A stretch of DNA of 64,000 nt from Gammaproteobacteria bacterium. GTDB taxonomy: Bacteria > Pseudomonadota > Gammaproteobacteria > SZUA-152. Positions within the stretch are counted from its first letter, which is position 1. Every line of letters starts with the position of its first letter. A program made the position numbers and the translations under genes. The notes beneath the pieces were generated by a model. That model was given only the letters and a program-made list of their open reading frames with translations. It had not been told where the DNA came from and did not search any database. This document shows, in pieces, positions 20,164 to 30,251 of the stretch. The stretch covers positions 1-64,000 of the forward strand of contig JAKISS010000008.1 in assembly GCA_021648485.1 (NCBI GenBank), read 5' to 3'.

Positions 20164-21864
20164 ATGACATCGATCTTTGGTGACGTCTTCACGGAAATGG
20201 CGGTGTTGTTGTTGGTGGCTGCGGTTATTGGTGCCATTGGTCTGCGCTTACGACAGCCGCTGATCGTTGCCTTTATCGCGGTCGGCGTAGTAGTTGGACC
20301 CTCTGTGCTCGGTTGGGTGTCCGCAAATGATCAGATTGATCTGCTGGCCAAATTGGGTATCGCACTGTTGTTGTTCGTGGTTGGGCTTAAGCTGGATCTG
20401 CACATCATCCGCTCCATGGGGGCAGTGGCACTGGCCACCGGACTGGGGCAGGTCTTTTTTACTTCTGTCGTTGGTTATTTTATTGCCCTTGCCCTTGGGA
20501 TGACCCCGGTGACAGCGCTTTATGTCGCAGTAGCGTTGACCTTCTCCAGCACTATTATCATTGTCAAATTGTTGTCCGACAAGCGTGAGGTAGACGCACT
20601 GCATGGACGTATCGCCATCGGCTTTCTTATCGTTCAGGATATTGTTGTGGTGTTGGTGATGATTGTTCTGACCGCGCTGGGCGAGGCGGGTGAGACCGCT
20701 GGTCTGGGCAGGGAAGCTCTCGCGGTATTGATTAAGGGCGGGTTGTTTATTGTTGCTATAGGTTTATTAATGCGCTACGTGCTGACGCCGCTATTGCATC
20801 AATTGGCACGTTCACCAGAATTGTTAGTGTTGTTTGCCATTGCCTGGGCGGTGGCTCTGGGAGCAGCGGGGGGTCATTTGGGATTCAGTAAAGAGGTTGG
20901 CGCTTTTCTTGCCGGTGTGTCGCTAGCCTCCACACCCTATCGCGAAGCCATCGGTTCGCGCTTGGTGAGTCTGCGGGATTTTCTATTGCTGTTTTTCTTC
21001 ATTGATCTGGGTTCCGGGCTAAATTTGGCAATGCTCGGCGCACAGGTGATGCCCGCTATTTTGCTATCGCTGTTTGTGCTTATTGGTAATCCATTAATTG
21101 TCATGACCATATTGGGTGTTATGGGTTACCGTAAACGTACCAGCTTTCTGGCAGGTTTGACGGTGGCTCAAATCAGTGAATTTTCCCTGATTTTGGGCGC
21201 TTTAGGTCTGAGCCTGGGGCATATCGATGCTGACACCATGGGGCTCATTACCCTGGTGGGCTTAATCACCATCAGCGCTTCAACCTACATGATTTTGTTC
21301 TCCCATCACCTTTATGAGCGGCTCGCCCCTTGGCTGGGTGTGTTCGAGCGCAAGCGGGCGTACCGGGAAGACGCTCAGAACCGGGATATGGAACAGCACA
21401 GGGTTGATGTCATTTTATTTGGTCTGGGACGGTTCGGCACCAGGATTGCGGAGGAGTTGCAACAACGTGGCTACCGGGTGCTTGGGGTTGATTTTGATCC
21501 CAACCTGATACATGGGCAAGAAGAAAATGATTTTGAGGTGTATTACGGCGATGCTGAAGACCCGGAATTTCTTGCCAGTTTACCGCTTGAGCAAGCGCAT
21601 TGGGTTTTGAGCAGTTTGCGAGAAACGTCTGTTAATTTCGCCTTACTGCACGGTTTGCGTGATCATGGTTACAAAGGACGCGTGGCAGTAACGGCTCACA
21701 CTGCTACTTGTGCCGGACAGTTGAAACAGGCAGGTGCTGACCTGGTATTGATTCCTTACGCTGATGCGGCTGCGGAGGCCGTTGATAATCTGTTTGGCAT
21801 GTGTGACAGGCAGCCCGCCGGGATGGAAGGTAAGGTCAATACTGACACCAGTACCTCTGATTGA
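20164..21864 (+). CDS. CPA2 family cation:proton antiporter with C-terminal TrkA-N domain (KefB/YbaL-like)
   Basis: Multi-TM with VALTFSSTIIIVKLLSDKREVDALHGRIAIGFLIVQDI; VDVILFGLGRFGTRIAEELQQRGYRVLGVDFDP. Confidence 0.92.
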   Translation: MTSIFGDVFTEMAVLLLVAAVIGAIGLRLRQPLIVAFIAVGVVVGPSVLGWVSANDQIDLLAKLGIALLLFVVGLKLDLHIIRSMGAVALATGLGQVFFTSVVGYFIALALGMTPVTALYVAVALTFSSTIIIVKLLSDKREVDALHGRIAIGFLIVQDIVVVLVMIVLTALGEAGETAGLGREALAVLIKGGLFIVAIGLLMRYVLTPLLHQLARSPELLVLFAIAWAVALGAAGGHLGFSKEVGAFLAGVSLASTPYREAIGSRLVSLRDFLLLFFFIDLGSGLNLAMLGAQVMPAILLSLFVLIGNPLIVMTILGVMGYRKRTSFLAGLTVAQISEFSLILGALGLSLGHIDADTMGLITLVGLITISASTYMILFSHHLYERLAPWLGVFERKRAYREDAQNRDMEQHRVDVILFGLGRFGTRIAEELQQRGYRVLGVDFDPNLIHGQEENDFEVYYGDAEDPEFLASLPLEQAHWVLSSLRETSVNFALLHGLRDHGYKGRVAVTAHTATCAGQLKQAGADLVLIPYADAAAEAVDNLFGMCDRQPAGMEGKVNTDTSTSD

Positions 21865-21992
21865 TCGCCGCCTGCATTGTGTGCATATGTTTGATTAACG
21901 GAAGGTTTTTGACCAGGGTTCGAAACGGCAGAGTAAAGAGTCACTGAAATACCCGTTGTTTCTTTGCTTTTATCCAACCGGAGGAGAATGGA

Positions 21993-22982
21993 ATGAAGAG
22001 ATTCAATAATATTCTTTGCGTGGTAACGCCAGAAGCGGGGCGCAAACCCGCGTTGGAACGCGCGGTCACGCTGGCTGAAAATAACCAGGCAAATCTGACG
22101 GTTGTTGATGTGGTTGAGCGCGTGCCCGTTGGCATTGGGATGCCGGGAGGCGGCCCGATTTTTGTAGACTTACAGACAGCAATTGTCGATGCGCGTGAGC
22201 AAGAATTGAATTCTTTGATTAAACCTTACCGCCAGCGAATCAATATGCAGGCCAAGGTGCTGATCGGCACGCCATTTTTGGAAATTATCCGGGAAATATT
22301 AGGCAACGGGCGTGATTTGGTAATCAAAACTGCTGAAACCTGGGAGTGGCAGGATCGGTTATTCAGCAGTGACGATATGCATTTGTTACGTAAATGCCCA
22401 TGTCCGGTATGGATCATGTTGCCGGAGGAAAAACCCAATTACAGCCGAATCATAGCAGCGGTCGATTTTGATGCATGTCAAGAGAGCGCTGAGGGAAATG
22501 ACTTGAATCGGCTTATTCTGGAGCTGGCGAGTTCGATAGCGCTATCGAATTTTGCTGAATTGCATGTCATCCACGCCTGGGAGCCCGTGACGGAGAGTTT
22601 GATAAGGGTATTTAGCAGCGATTTGTCCGCAGAGCAAATCGCTGCCAATGTGGATCGTGAGCGGCGTGACCAGCAGGCTCAGCTTGACCGGCTGACCGGC
22701 AGGTTGCGCGACTGGATCGGCGCAGAGGCTTATGACTACCTGTTACCAAAGCTTGATCTCCGTCAGGGCGACGCGCGCAAAGAAATTCCAGCACAAGCTA
22801 AGAGGATTAATGCAGATCTTATCGTCATGGGCACAGTAGCTCGCACCGGCTTGGCCGGTTTTTTTATGGGGAATACCGCAGAGACGATCCTCAACCAGAT
22901 TGATTGTGCTGTACTTGCGGTCAAACCCCCCGGTTTTGTCACGCCGGTCACATTGGAAAATTGGCAAGATGGGGTTGGTTGA
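21993..22982 (+). CDS. Tandem universal stress protein (UspA family)
   Basis: Two Usp modules; C-terminal DLIVMGTVARTGLAGFFMGNTAETILNQIDCAVLAVKPPGF. Confidence 0.92.
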   Translation: MKRFNNILCVVTPEAGRKPALERAVTLAENNQANLTVVDVVERVPVGIGMPGGGPIFVDLQTAIVDAREQELNSLIKPYRQRINMQAKVLIGTPFLEIIREILGNGRDLVIKTAETWEWQDRLFSSDDMHLLRKCPCPVWIMLPEEKPNYSRIIAAVDFDACQESAEGNDLNRLILELASSIALSNFAELHVIHAWEPVTESLIRVFSSDLSAEQIAANVDRERRDQQAQLDRLTGRLRDWIGAEAYDYLLPKLDLRQGDARKEIPAQAKRINADLIVMGTVARTGLAGFFMGNTAETILNQIDCAVLAVKPPGFVTPVTLENWQDGVG

Positions 22983-23104
22983 GCGCTTACAATGATAGAG
23001 ACACCACATAGGGGAAAATATCGTGGTAAACACCCTTAACTTAGTGTCATTCTGGCCTGCCCCCTATTTTCTTCCTTTTTCCTTTCTCCTGGATTCATTT
23101 GTGC

Positions 23105-23154
23105 TTGACACAACCCATCGATAACCCTATGGTAATACCATATCCTTATCGATG
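23105..23154 (+). promoter_or_regulatory. Putative vapBC promoter with palindromic operator
   Basis: TTGACA (23105-23110), 17 nt, TATGGT (23128-23133) inside CATCGATAACCCTATGGTAATACCATATCCTTATCGATG (23116-23154). Confidence 0.7.
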
Positions 23155-23164
23155 AAATTTTAAT

Positions 23165-23371
23165 ATGCTAGCTGTAACGGTCTCTCCTAAATTTCAAATA
23201 GTGATCCCCAAAGAGGTTAGAGAGTCAATGGGCATCGTGTCTGGGCAAAAAATACAAATGCTTACTTATCGCAACCGTATTGAGCTAATTCCTATAAGAC
23301 CAATGAAAAAACTGAAAGGTTGTCTTAAAGGAATTGATACTGATGTTAAGAGGGATGATGATCGTATATGA
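23165..23371 (+). CDS. vapB: AbrB/MazE-type VapB antitoxin
   Basis: MLAVTVSPKFQIVIPKEVRESMGIVSGQKIQML swapped-hairpin motif; 4-nt overlap with the toxin. Confidence 0.88.
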   Translation: MLAVTVSPKFQIVIPKEVRESMGIVSGQKIQMLTYRNRIELIPIRPMKKLKGCLKGIDTDVKRDDDRI

Positions 23372-23745
23372 ATGTCATAGACTCTTCTGCATGGCTATCC
23401 TATTTTTCTGGTGACGCTAACGCTGAATCATTCTCTCGTCCAATAGAAAATATTGAAAAATTGATTGTTCCAAGCATTACAATCACTGAAGTTTTTAAGT
23501 GTGTTTTGCGTCAACGGGGGGAAGATTTGGCATTGGAATGTGTTGCTCATATGGAGCAAGGCAAGGTTGTGCCACTGGATGGCTCATTGGCCATTAATGC
23601 TGCACATTATGGCATCGAGTATAAGTTGCCGTTAGCAGACAGTATCATCTACGCAACGGCACAAAAATATGACGCGCTGATTTGGACGCAAGATTATGAC
23701 TTTGAACGCCTTGAAAGTGTTAAATATTTCCCCAAGAAAAAATAA
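23368..23745 (+). CDS. vapC: VapC-type PIN domain toxin
   Basis: MNVIDSSAWLSYF, E at ITEVFK, LADSIIYATAQKYDALIWTQDYDF acidic residues. Confidence 0.92.
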   Translation: MNVIDSSAWLSYFSGDANAESFSRPIENIEKLIVPSITITEVFKCVLRQRGEDLALECVAHMEQGKVVPLDGSLAINAAHYGIEYKLPLADSIIYATAQKYDALIWTQDYDFERLESVKYFPKKK

Positions 23746-23916
23746 TATATACGCACATACGCACTCTAACCCTGCCTAATAGGCATGAGCTGTCTGTTTC
23801 GGTTCTTTTCAGAACTAAAAATAAAGCGATTAGCAAGATCGAGTCCTTCGTTTGTTATTGTCGCTGCCACGTCAAGACGCTTACTGGACTCTCAGACATA
23901 TGGGGACGGTCGGTAA

Positions 23917-24645
23917 TTAAATATCCAGATCCAGGCAGCCCTGCGGCGCAGGCAAACCTGCAATACGCGACCCTTGTCGTGACGGCCCTTTGGGAAACAA
24001 GCTGTAAAGGTATTCTTTGCTCGCGCGCTCGGAACCAATATCTTCCGCCATGTATCTCATAAGAATTTTTACCATAGGGCTTACACCGTAGGTAAAATAA
24101 AACTCCCGTAAAAAATTCAGCACTTCCCAATGTTCTTCGGTAAGCTCAATTCCTTCTTGCTTTGCCATATATTCTGCGAGACGTGAATTCCAGCGGTGCA
24201 ACTCTACGAGGTTACCGGTATGCGTGACGGCAAAGGTCTCACCATCAAAATCAAACGAACCCATAAAATGTGCGACATTGGGTGCGGCCTTGGCCTGATA
24301 AGTTTCTCGTTCCAGTTCCACATCCATCATGGGAACAGGTACACCCGCAATTTTTGAACCCTGCACCAGCACACCGCCGGGAAACAAATTCTGAAGTGTG
24401 GCATCGTCAAACACATCAGCCGGGTAACGTTTTTTTAGTTCGCGGATTAACAACTTTTTGATTGGAGGAACATTGAATGCATGATAATAATCACGCATGA
24501 CATCAATCACCTGCCAATGTCTGTCACCCAGTGCAAGACCATCGCGCGTGGCCAAAGTTTGTGCCACTGACTTATTCCATTCACTCAATTTTGCCAGTCG
24601 GCCATCAGCAAGCACTTCAAAACCGGAATCTTCGGTTAATAACAT
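23917..24645 (-). CDS. Tandem-duplicated DsrC/TusE family protein
   Basis: Two TusE/DsrC modules in one 242-aa ORF: LSEWNKSVAQTLATRDGLALGDRHWQVIDVMRDYY...LFPGGVLVQGSKIAG and LHRWNSRLAEYMAKQEGIELTEEHWEVLNFLREFY...LFPKGPSRQGSRIAGLPAPQGC. Confidence 0.88.
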   Translation of the reverse strand: MLLTEDSGFEVLADGRLAKLSEWNKSVAQTLATRDGLALGDRHWQVIDVMRDYYHAFNVPPIKKLLIRELKKRYPADVFDDATLQNLFPGGVLVQGSKIAGVPVPMMDVELERETYQAKAAPNVAHFMGSFDFDGETFAVTHTGNLVELHRWNSRLAEYMAKQEGIELTEEHWEVLNFLREFYFTYGVSPMVKILMRYMAEDIGSERASKEYLYSLFPKGPSRQGSRIAGLPAPQGCLDLDI

Positions 24646-24850
24646 GATTCATTTTCCCTCCAGACTCAAAACGCTGCCACCCACACAGCTCAGTCTAGTT
24701 CGAATCTGATGAAATGGCAGCAGTATTTATCAACCGTTTGTTACACATCACCACCACAGCATAGCCGTGACCTTTGTGTAAAAGTGTGTATCATTCACAA
24801 CCATGAGATCTGTTATATGTATCAACAGTTTGTTTCTACGGCAAAAAAAC

Positions 24851-25267
24851 ATGCCATGGCAATTCGCCATTCCATGGCCCGTAACACATATCGCAAGTGT
24901 ACTGCTCCTGTTATTGCTCAGTGCCTGCACCACCGTTCCAGTTGATAATGATCGACCATCAGCTACAACAAGGCTGGAAATACAACAAAAAATATTCAAA
25001 CAGGCCAAAGCGCTGTTTCTCAACCAACAATATGCGCAAGCTGCCAATGCCTTGTTAATGTTGGCGAAAGAAGGCCATACCGATGCGCAATATACCATTG
25101 GCTACATGTACCACTATGGCTTCGGCGTGCCACGTAACGAAAAGGAATCCATCCGCTGGATTACTACAGCGGCTGCCCGTGGCCATCCGCAGGCAGAAGA
25201 GGCGCTGGCGAGAATCAATGCCGCTTACAACCAACCTGATGTGCTGGTGCTGCCAGCCCAGCCCTGA
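24851..25267 (+). CDS. Sel1-repeat lipoprotein
   Basis: Lipobox LLSAC; AQYTIGYMYHYGFGVPRNEKESIRWITTAAARGHPQAEEALARI Sel1 repeat; ORF can start at 24803. Confidence 0.8.
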   Translation: MPWQFAIPWPVTHIASVLLLLLLSACTTVPVDNDRPSATTRLEIQQKIFKQAKALFLNQQYAQAANALLMLAKEGHTDAQYTIGYMYHYGFGVPRNEKESIRWITTAAARGHPQAEEALARINAAYNQPDVLVLPAQP

Positions 25268-25387
25268 CGTAATAAAAACTGCCATCCCGTATCTCTTTTG
25301 CCGGAACCCAGAAATTTAACCTCCTCTGGGTAAATGTTTCGATACAGTAGGAGGTTATGTGGTAGTGACGCTGAGCAGTAATGTGTT

Positions 25388-25465
25388 GCAAACGCAGAGG
25401 TCGCGGAGACGCAAAGAGCACAGAGAAAAACACCAAAAACTCTGCGTCTTTACGCTCTCTGCGAT
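25388..25465. repeat. Palindromic CTCTGCG-type intergenic repeat
   Basis: AAACGCAGAGGTCGCGGAGACGCAAAGAGCACAGAG ... CTCTGCGTCTTTACGCTCTCTGCG inverted arms. Confidence 0.6.
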
Positions 25466-25792
25466 GAATACTCCACCCGCTAAAACCGGTAGCTTCGAGT
25501 AACGATTAAAAGCCGGATTGAGCGACCCTACGGCCAATTGCCTTCTTTTGTGCCCTGTGGGTACTCCCAAAACTGGGAGAGAATTTATGGATCAGCCTCG
25601 ATGCACGCTCACCCCTCAAGGGCATAACCATCAAGCCAAAAGAGTAAGCCTATAAATATCAGTCTGGTACAGCATTTTCCGTTTGGTGGAACCGCTGCGC
25701 TTGTTCCACCCTACCCAGATACCAGATAGAGAGTGGTGTTGAGGCGTATATCAATTTTTTTAAACAGCGTGTTTTTAACGCTTAATTCACCT

Positions 25793-26953
25793 TTAATCAG
25801 CAACAAACAATGTCAATAAATCATCCAGAAACCGGTGACCCTTTTCCGTCGGCTGGATTCGCTTTAACGTACGTTCAAGTAAACCCGCCTCCTCAGCAGC
25901 ATGCAGAGGGGAGGCAATCACCATAAGTTGTTGACCCGTATGTGCAGGAAACAATGAAGACTCAAAACCTGCGCTCAAACGCAATGCATTCATCATAAAT
26001 TCCAGGCCCACATCCTTGCGTGTCAAAACACGCTCACTTTGAATGCCCTGTGCGGTGCCCGCCGTATCCATAAAGGCCTGCGGCTGACGCTGTTTGGCAA
26101 GACGTGTAATGGTCTGTTGCGCGGCATCGGTGATTTTGCCATGAGCACCTGCACCCAACCCCAGGTAATCACCAAATTGCCAATAATTCAGGTTATGTAC
26201 ACACTGACGCTTTTCCTTGGCATAGGCCGATACTTCATATTGCCCATAACCCGCTTCGGCCAGTTGCTGTTGTCCTGCCTGTTGTATTTGCCAGGCCAGA
26301 TCATTATTCGGCAACACCGGTGGCTGCGCATAAAATGACGTGTTGGGTTCAAGGGTAAGTTGGTAATAAGAAATATGTGTCGGCTCAAGGTCAATGGCAG
26401 TGGCCACATCTTCAGCTGCTTGCGCCTGTGTCTGGTTTGGCAAAGCAAACATCAGATCGAGATTAAAATTATCAAAGCCAGCGGCATGTGCCATTTCTGC
26501 GGCACGAATAGCTTCTCCCCGACCATGAATACGGCCAAGCACCTGTAAAGCATCATCATGAAAACTCTGCACACCGATGGACAGGCGATTAATACCCAGC
26601 GCCCGGTATTCACGAAATTTTTCCTGTTCAACAGTACCGGGATTGGCTTCGAGGGTAATCTCGGCATCGGCATTAATGCTCAACCGCGCACGCAGGCCGG
26701 ATAACAATCGATCCAGTGCCTCGGGAGAAAACAGGCTGGGAGTACCTCCGCCGATAAACACATTCATTACCCGCCGTCCCCAAATGCGCGGCAAATCTTG
26801 TTCGAGATCTGCCAGCAAGGCGTTGATATAAGCCGTTTCGGGTATCCCATCTTTCAACGCATGGGAATTAAAATCACAATACGGGCATTTGCGTACACAC
26901 CACGGCAGGTGAATATACAGGGACAAAGGCGGTAGGGCAGTAAATTGAAACAC
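25793..26953 (-). CDS. hemW: Radical SAM heme chaperone HemW
   Basis: LSLYIHLPWCVRKCPYCDFNSH; GGGTPSLFSPEALDRLL; LGLGAGAHGKI. Confidence 0.94.
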   Translation of the reverse strand: MFQFTALPPLSLYIHLPWCVRKCPYCDFNSHALKDGIPETAYINALLADLEQDLPRIWGRRVMNVFIGGGTPSLFSPEALDRLLSGLRARLSINADAEITLEANPGTVEQEKFREYRALGINRLSIGVQSFHDDALQVLGRIHGRGEAIRAAEMAHAAGFDNFNLDLMFALPNQTQAQAAEDVATAIDLEPTHISYYQLTLEPNTSFYAQPPVLPNNDLAWQIQQAGQQQLAEAGYGQYEVSAYAKEKRQCVHNLNYWQFGDYLGLGAGAHGKITDAAQQTITRLAKQRQPQAFMDTAGTAQGIQSERVLTRKDVGLEFMMNALRLSAGFESSLFPAHTGQQLMVIASPLHAAEEAGLLERTLKRIQPTEKGHRFLDDLLTLFVAD

Positions 26954-27001
26954 AGGTATTAAATTCTCAGCGGTGGGGGCGTGCTATGTTATGGCCTGCT
27001 T

Positions 27002-27289
27002 ATGATAAAAACCATACCTGTGACCCACCGTAACGCCGCCCTCAAAGACCTGCAACGCATCTCCGGCGTGGGGCCGTCCATTGCCAACAATTTGTGCGGG
27101 CCGCGTATTACTGCTGTGCAGGATTTGCGCAACAGTAATCCCAAGGCACTGTATGCAGAATTGTGTGTACAAGCCGGTCAACCGGTGGGTCGCTGCGTAT
27201 TGTCTGTATTTTGCTGTGCGATTTGGTTTGCGGACCATAGCCCGGCCCCGGAAAAACTCACATGGTGGAACTGGAAAGACTCCACATGA
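27002..27289 (+). CDS. Helix-hairpin-helix protein, pathogenicity locus Cdd1-like
   Basis: LKDLQRISGVGPSIANNL HhH; LYAELCVQAGQPVGRCVLSVFCCAIWFA. Confidence 0.7.
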   Translation: MIKTIPVTHRNAALKDLQRISGVGPSIANNLCGPRITAVQDLRNSNPKALYAELCVQAGQPVGRCVLSVFCCAIWFADHSPAPEKLTWWNWKDST

Positions 27290-27885
27290 GCGCTCTGAAT
27301 GTCATTGACTTGCACACTCATGAACGCGGCCCTTATTCCCTGTGTATTGCACCGGGCGAATGTGTCAGCCTGAGGGGTGATTCCGGCAGCGGCAAATCAC
27401 TGTTGTTACGCGCGATTGCCGACCTCGATCCTCATGACGGACAGGTGTTACTGAATGATATATCTTGCACACAATTCACTGCACCACAGTGGCGCAAACA
27501 GGTCGCACTGCTGCCAGCAGAAAGCCAGTGGTGGCAGGATGAAGTAGGCGCTCACTTTCCCATTGAAGAGTGCCCCTGGCTCGAGCCCTTGGGTTTTGAC
27601 ACAGAAACAATGCATTGGCAGGTGAGTCGTCTCTCCAGCGGCGAAAAACAACGTTTGGCACTGGCACGACTACTCATGAACAAGCCTCGGATACTGTTGC
27701 TGGACGAGCCCACCGCCAGTCTTGATAACGACAATGTCGTCGCCGTGGAAAAACTCATCGAAAAATACCGCTGCGATACCGCTGCCGCCGTATTGTGGGT
27801 AAGTCATGACACCCAACAGGCAGCACGAGTCGGCGACCGTCATTTACAACTCACCACCGAAGGCATCCGGGAATACGCAGCATGA
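27286..27885 (+). CDS. fetA: ABC transporter ATP-binding protein, FetA/YbbL-like
   Basis: Walker A GDSGSGKSLLLRAI, signature LSSGEKQRLALARLL, Walker [13 protein letters not shown]; followed by a FetB-like permease. Confidence 0.85.
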   Translation: MSALNVIDLHTHERGPYSLCIAPGECVSLRGDSGSGKSLLLRAIADLDPHDGQVLLNDISCTQFTAPQWRKQVALLPAESQWWQDEVGAHFPIEECPWLEPLGFDTETMHWQVSRLSSGEKQRLALARLLMNKPRILLLDEPTASLDNDNVVAVEKLIEKYRCDTAAAVLWVSHDTQQAARVGDRHLQLTTEGIREYAA

Positions 27886-28679
27886 TCATGCTTAGTGCCG
27901 TGGACCTCTCTCTCGCCGCCGGACTGGTGCTGGCCATGGCTGCACTGAGCTGGCGTATGCAACTGGGACTCAGCGGACAATTACTCATTGCGGGCACACG
28001 TACCGTGGTGCAATTGCTGCTCATCGGGCTGGTACTGAAAGCACTGTTTGCCAATGTGGATTTACTCTGGGTAGCCGGTATCTCGCTGGTCATGCTGCTG
28101 GCCGCCGGGCGCGAGGTAATGGCCCGCCAGCAACGACGCTTCACTGGCTGGTGGGGTTTTGGCATGGGTACCGGTGCGATGTTTATCTCCTCCTTCGCCA
28201 TCACCATACTGGCGCTGACCACCATGGTGGCCACTGATCCCTGGTATGACCCGCAATACGCCGTACCCCTGCTGGGCATGTTACTGGGCAATACCATGAG
28301 CGGCATCGCGCTGGCGCTGGACCGGCTCACCACCACAGCATGGCAACAACGCGCCATCATCGAACAGCGCCTGATGCTGGGTGCCCCACGCCTGGACGCT
28401 ATTGCTGAAATTCGCCGCGAAGCCATGCGCAGCGGCATGATGCCGATTATCAATTCCATGGCCGCCGCCGGACTGGTGAGCCTGCCGGGCATGATGACCG
28501 GGCAGATCCTCGCCGGCACCCCACCACTGGAGGCCGTAAAATATCAAATTCTGATCATGTTTTTGATCAGCGCCGGCACCGGATTCGGAGTAACAGCTGC
28601 ACTGTGGCTGGCTTCAAAACGGTTGTTCGATGACCGACATCGACTCCGGCTGGACAAACTCACCGGACCACGTAATTGA
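27882..28679 (+). CDS. fetB: ABC transporter permease, FetB/YbbM-like
   Basis: Multi-TM; IAGTRTVVQLLLIGLVL, EQRLMLGAPRLDAIAEIRREAMRSGMMPIINSMAAAGLVSLPGMMTGQILAG. Confidence 0.9.
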   Translation: MIMLSAVDLSLAAGLVLAMAALSWRMQLGLSGQLLIAGTRTVVQLLLIGLVLKALFANVDLLWVAGISLVMLLAAGREVMARQQRRFTGWWGFGMGTGAMFISSFAITILALTTMVATDPWYDPQYAVPLLGMLLGNTMSGIALALDRLTTTAWQQRAIIEQRLMLGAPRLDAIAEIRREAMRSGMMPIINSMAAAGLVSLPGMMTGQILAGTPPLEAVKYQILIMFLISAGTGFGVTAALWLASKRLFDDRHRLRLDKLTGPRN

Positions 28680-28826
28680 CGATCATTCCCCGCTACCCTG
28701 TGCGAACAAGCAGCAACCGGTAACATAGAAAACCACTATGGAATAACGGTATGATGTCCGCTACCTGTTTCAGCAAGGATGCGAAAATATGAATTCGTAA
28801 CCAGAATGTAATCAGGAGTATCGTAC

Positions 28827-30251
28827 GTGAATGATGTAAATGACTGGATTGGCCTCGCACGCGAGGAACTGGGAAAACTGAATGTGGACGAAATCCGGCA
28901 ATCCGGTGTACTGCCCGGCGGAGGCAAACAGTTTTTTCCGGTGATCGGCTACCCGCCACTCACCATGTTTTCCGAAATGGACGACACGGCCCTGTTCGAG
29001 AATTTTGCCCAGCGTCCGGCTTCAAAGACCATCGCCTACGGCCACATCCCCTTTTGTCCCTCACGCTGCACCTTTTGTCACTGGATTACCAAAACCAAAA
29101 CCAAAGCCGAAGAGGTCGATATCTATCTCGACCATCTCGAACAGGAAATGGCCCTGTACCGCAGCAAAATGGGTATGGATGCTATCCCCGCCAGCTCGGT
29201 TCTTATCGGCGGCGGCACACCCACCTACTTGTCACCTCAACAAATGGAGCGTTTTCTCGCCGCATTTACCCGACATTTTGACCTCAGCGACTGCACCCAG
29301 TTTTCCATCGAAGCCGAGCCCACCACCCTGCTGGGCAAAGAAGGCATGGAAAAACTGGCTATCATGAAAGACTACGGTGTACATCGCATCAGCCTGGGCG
29401 TGCAGTCATTTGATGACCCAGTGCTGGCCGCCATGGGCCGCACCCATAACAATGCAGATACGCTGGAATCCATCCAGCAAATGCGCCGTGCCGGTATCGA
29501 CAATATTTTTATCGACCTGATATACGCCTATCCTGGCCAAACCGTTGAGCACTGGGTAAAAAACATGCTCACCGCAGTCAATCTGGATATCGAAGGTTAT
29601 CAACTTTACCGGTTACGCATCCGTCCGCACGGAGACCGCGACGGTAACATCCTCAAAGTACACAGCAACACACCGGAAAAATTTCCCGAGCCCGATGACA
29701 TTCAATTGATGAAATATCTCGGCATCATGATGTCAGAACGCCACGGCTATGGTGAACACCAAACCCGCATCTTTGCCCGCAAAGCGGAAGACATTTCCCA
29801 CTACCTGCGCGACTGGGCCTGCGACCTCGCCGACGTAACAGGCGTCGGCGTATCCTCCTGGTCCAATCTGCGCGGTGTATTTTCCATGAACGTCGGTGAC
29901 GCCAACCTGGAGAATTACTACCAGTTAGTACGCCAGGGAAAAGTCTCCGTCAATCGTGGAAAAATTCGCACCGTGGACGACGAACGTCGGCGCTGCTTTA
30001 TTCTGCCGCTGAAAAATGCACGCGTCAGCAAAGCGCTGTTTACCGAACGTACGGGAGAAACCATCGAACAATGCTTTAGTAATACGATAAACGGTTTTAA
30101 AGCACTGGGACTGATGGCAGAAGATAACGAATATATATGGCTCACATCACGAGGCCGTTTTTTTGCCGACGAAATTGCCACCCAGTTTTTTGACCCTGAC
30201 TACCTGCCCTTCCCGGACGTTACGCGCATCGCCGATACAGCTACTGGTTGA
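28827..30251 (+). CDS. HemN-like radical SAM protein (coproporphyrinogen III oxidase-like, function uncertain)
   Basis: CPSRCTFC, IGGGTPTYLSPQQMERFL, HRISLGVQSFDDPVLAAMGRTHN. Confidence 0.85.
   Translation: MNDVNDWIGLAREELGKLNVDEIRQSGVLPGGGKQFFPVIGYPPLTMFSEMDDTALFENFAQRPASKTIAYGHIPFCPSRCTFCHWITKTKTKAEEVDIYLDHLEQEMALYRSKMGMDAIPASSVLIGGGTPTYLSPQQMERFLAAFTRHFDLSDCTQFSIEAEPTTLLGKEGMEKLAIMKDYGVHRISLGVQSFDDPVLAAMGRTHNNADTLESIQQMRRAGIDNIFIDLIYAYPGQTVEHWVKNMLTAVNLDIEGYQLYRLRIRPHGDRDGNILKVHSNTPEKFPEPDDIQLMKYLGIMMSERHGYGEHQTRIFARKAEDISHYLRDWACDLADVTGVGVSSWSNLRGVFSMNVGDANLENYYQLVRQGKVSVNRGKIRTVDDERRRCFILPLKNARVSKALFTERTGETIEQCFSNTINGFKALGLMAEDNEYIWLTSRGRFFADEIATQFFDPDYLPFPDVTRIADTATG

Noticed and set aside
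25682-25715. GGTGGAACCGCTGCGCTTGTTCCACC palindrome near hemW
   Set aside because: Looks like a common dispersed proteobacterial intergenic palindrome; no evidence for specific function.
27851-28519. 222-aa minus-strand ORF
   Set aside because: Antisense to the fetB-like permease; Ser/Met/Pro-rich shadow frame.
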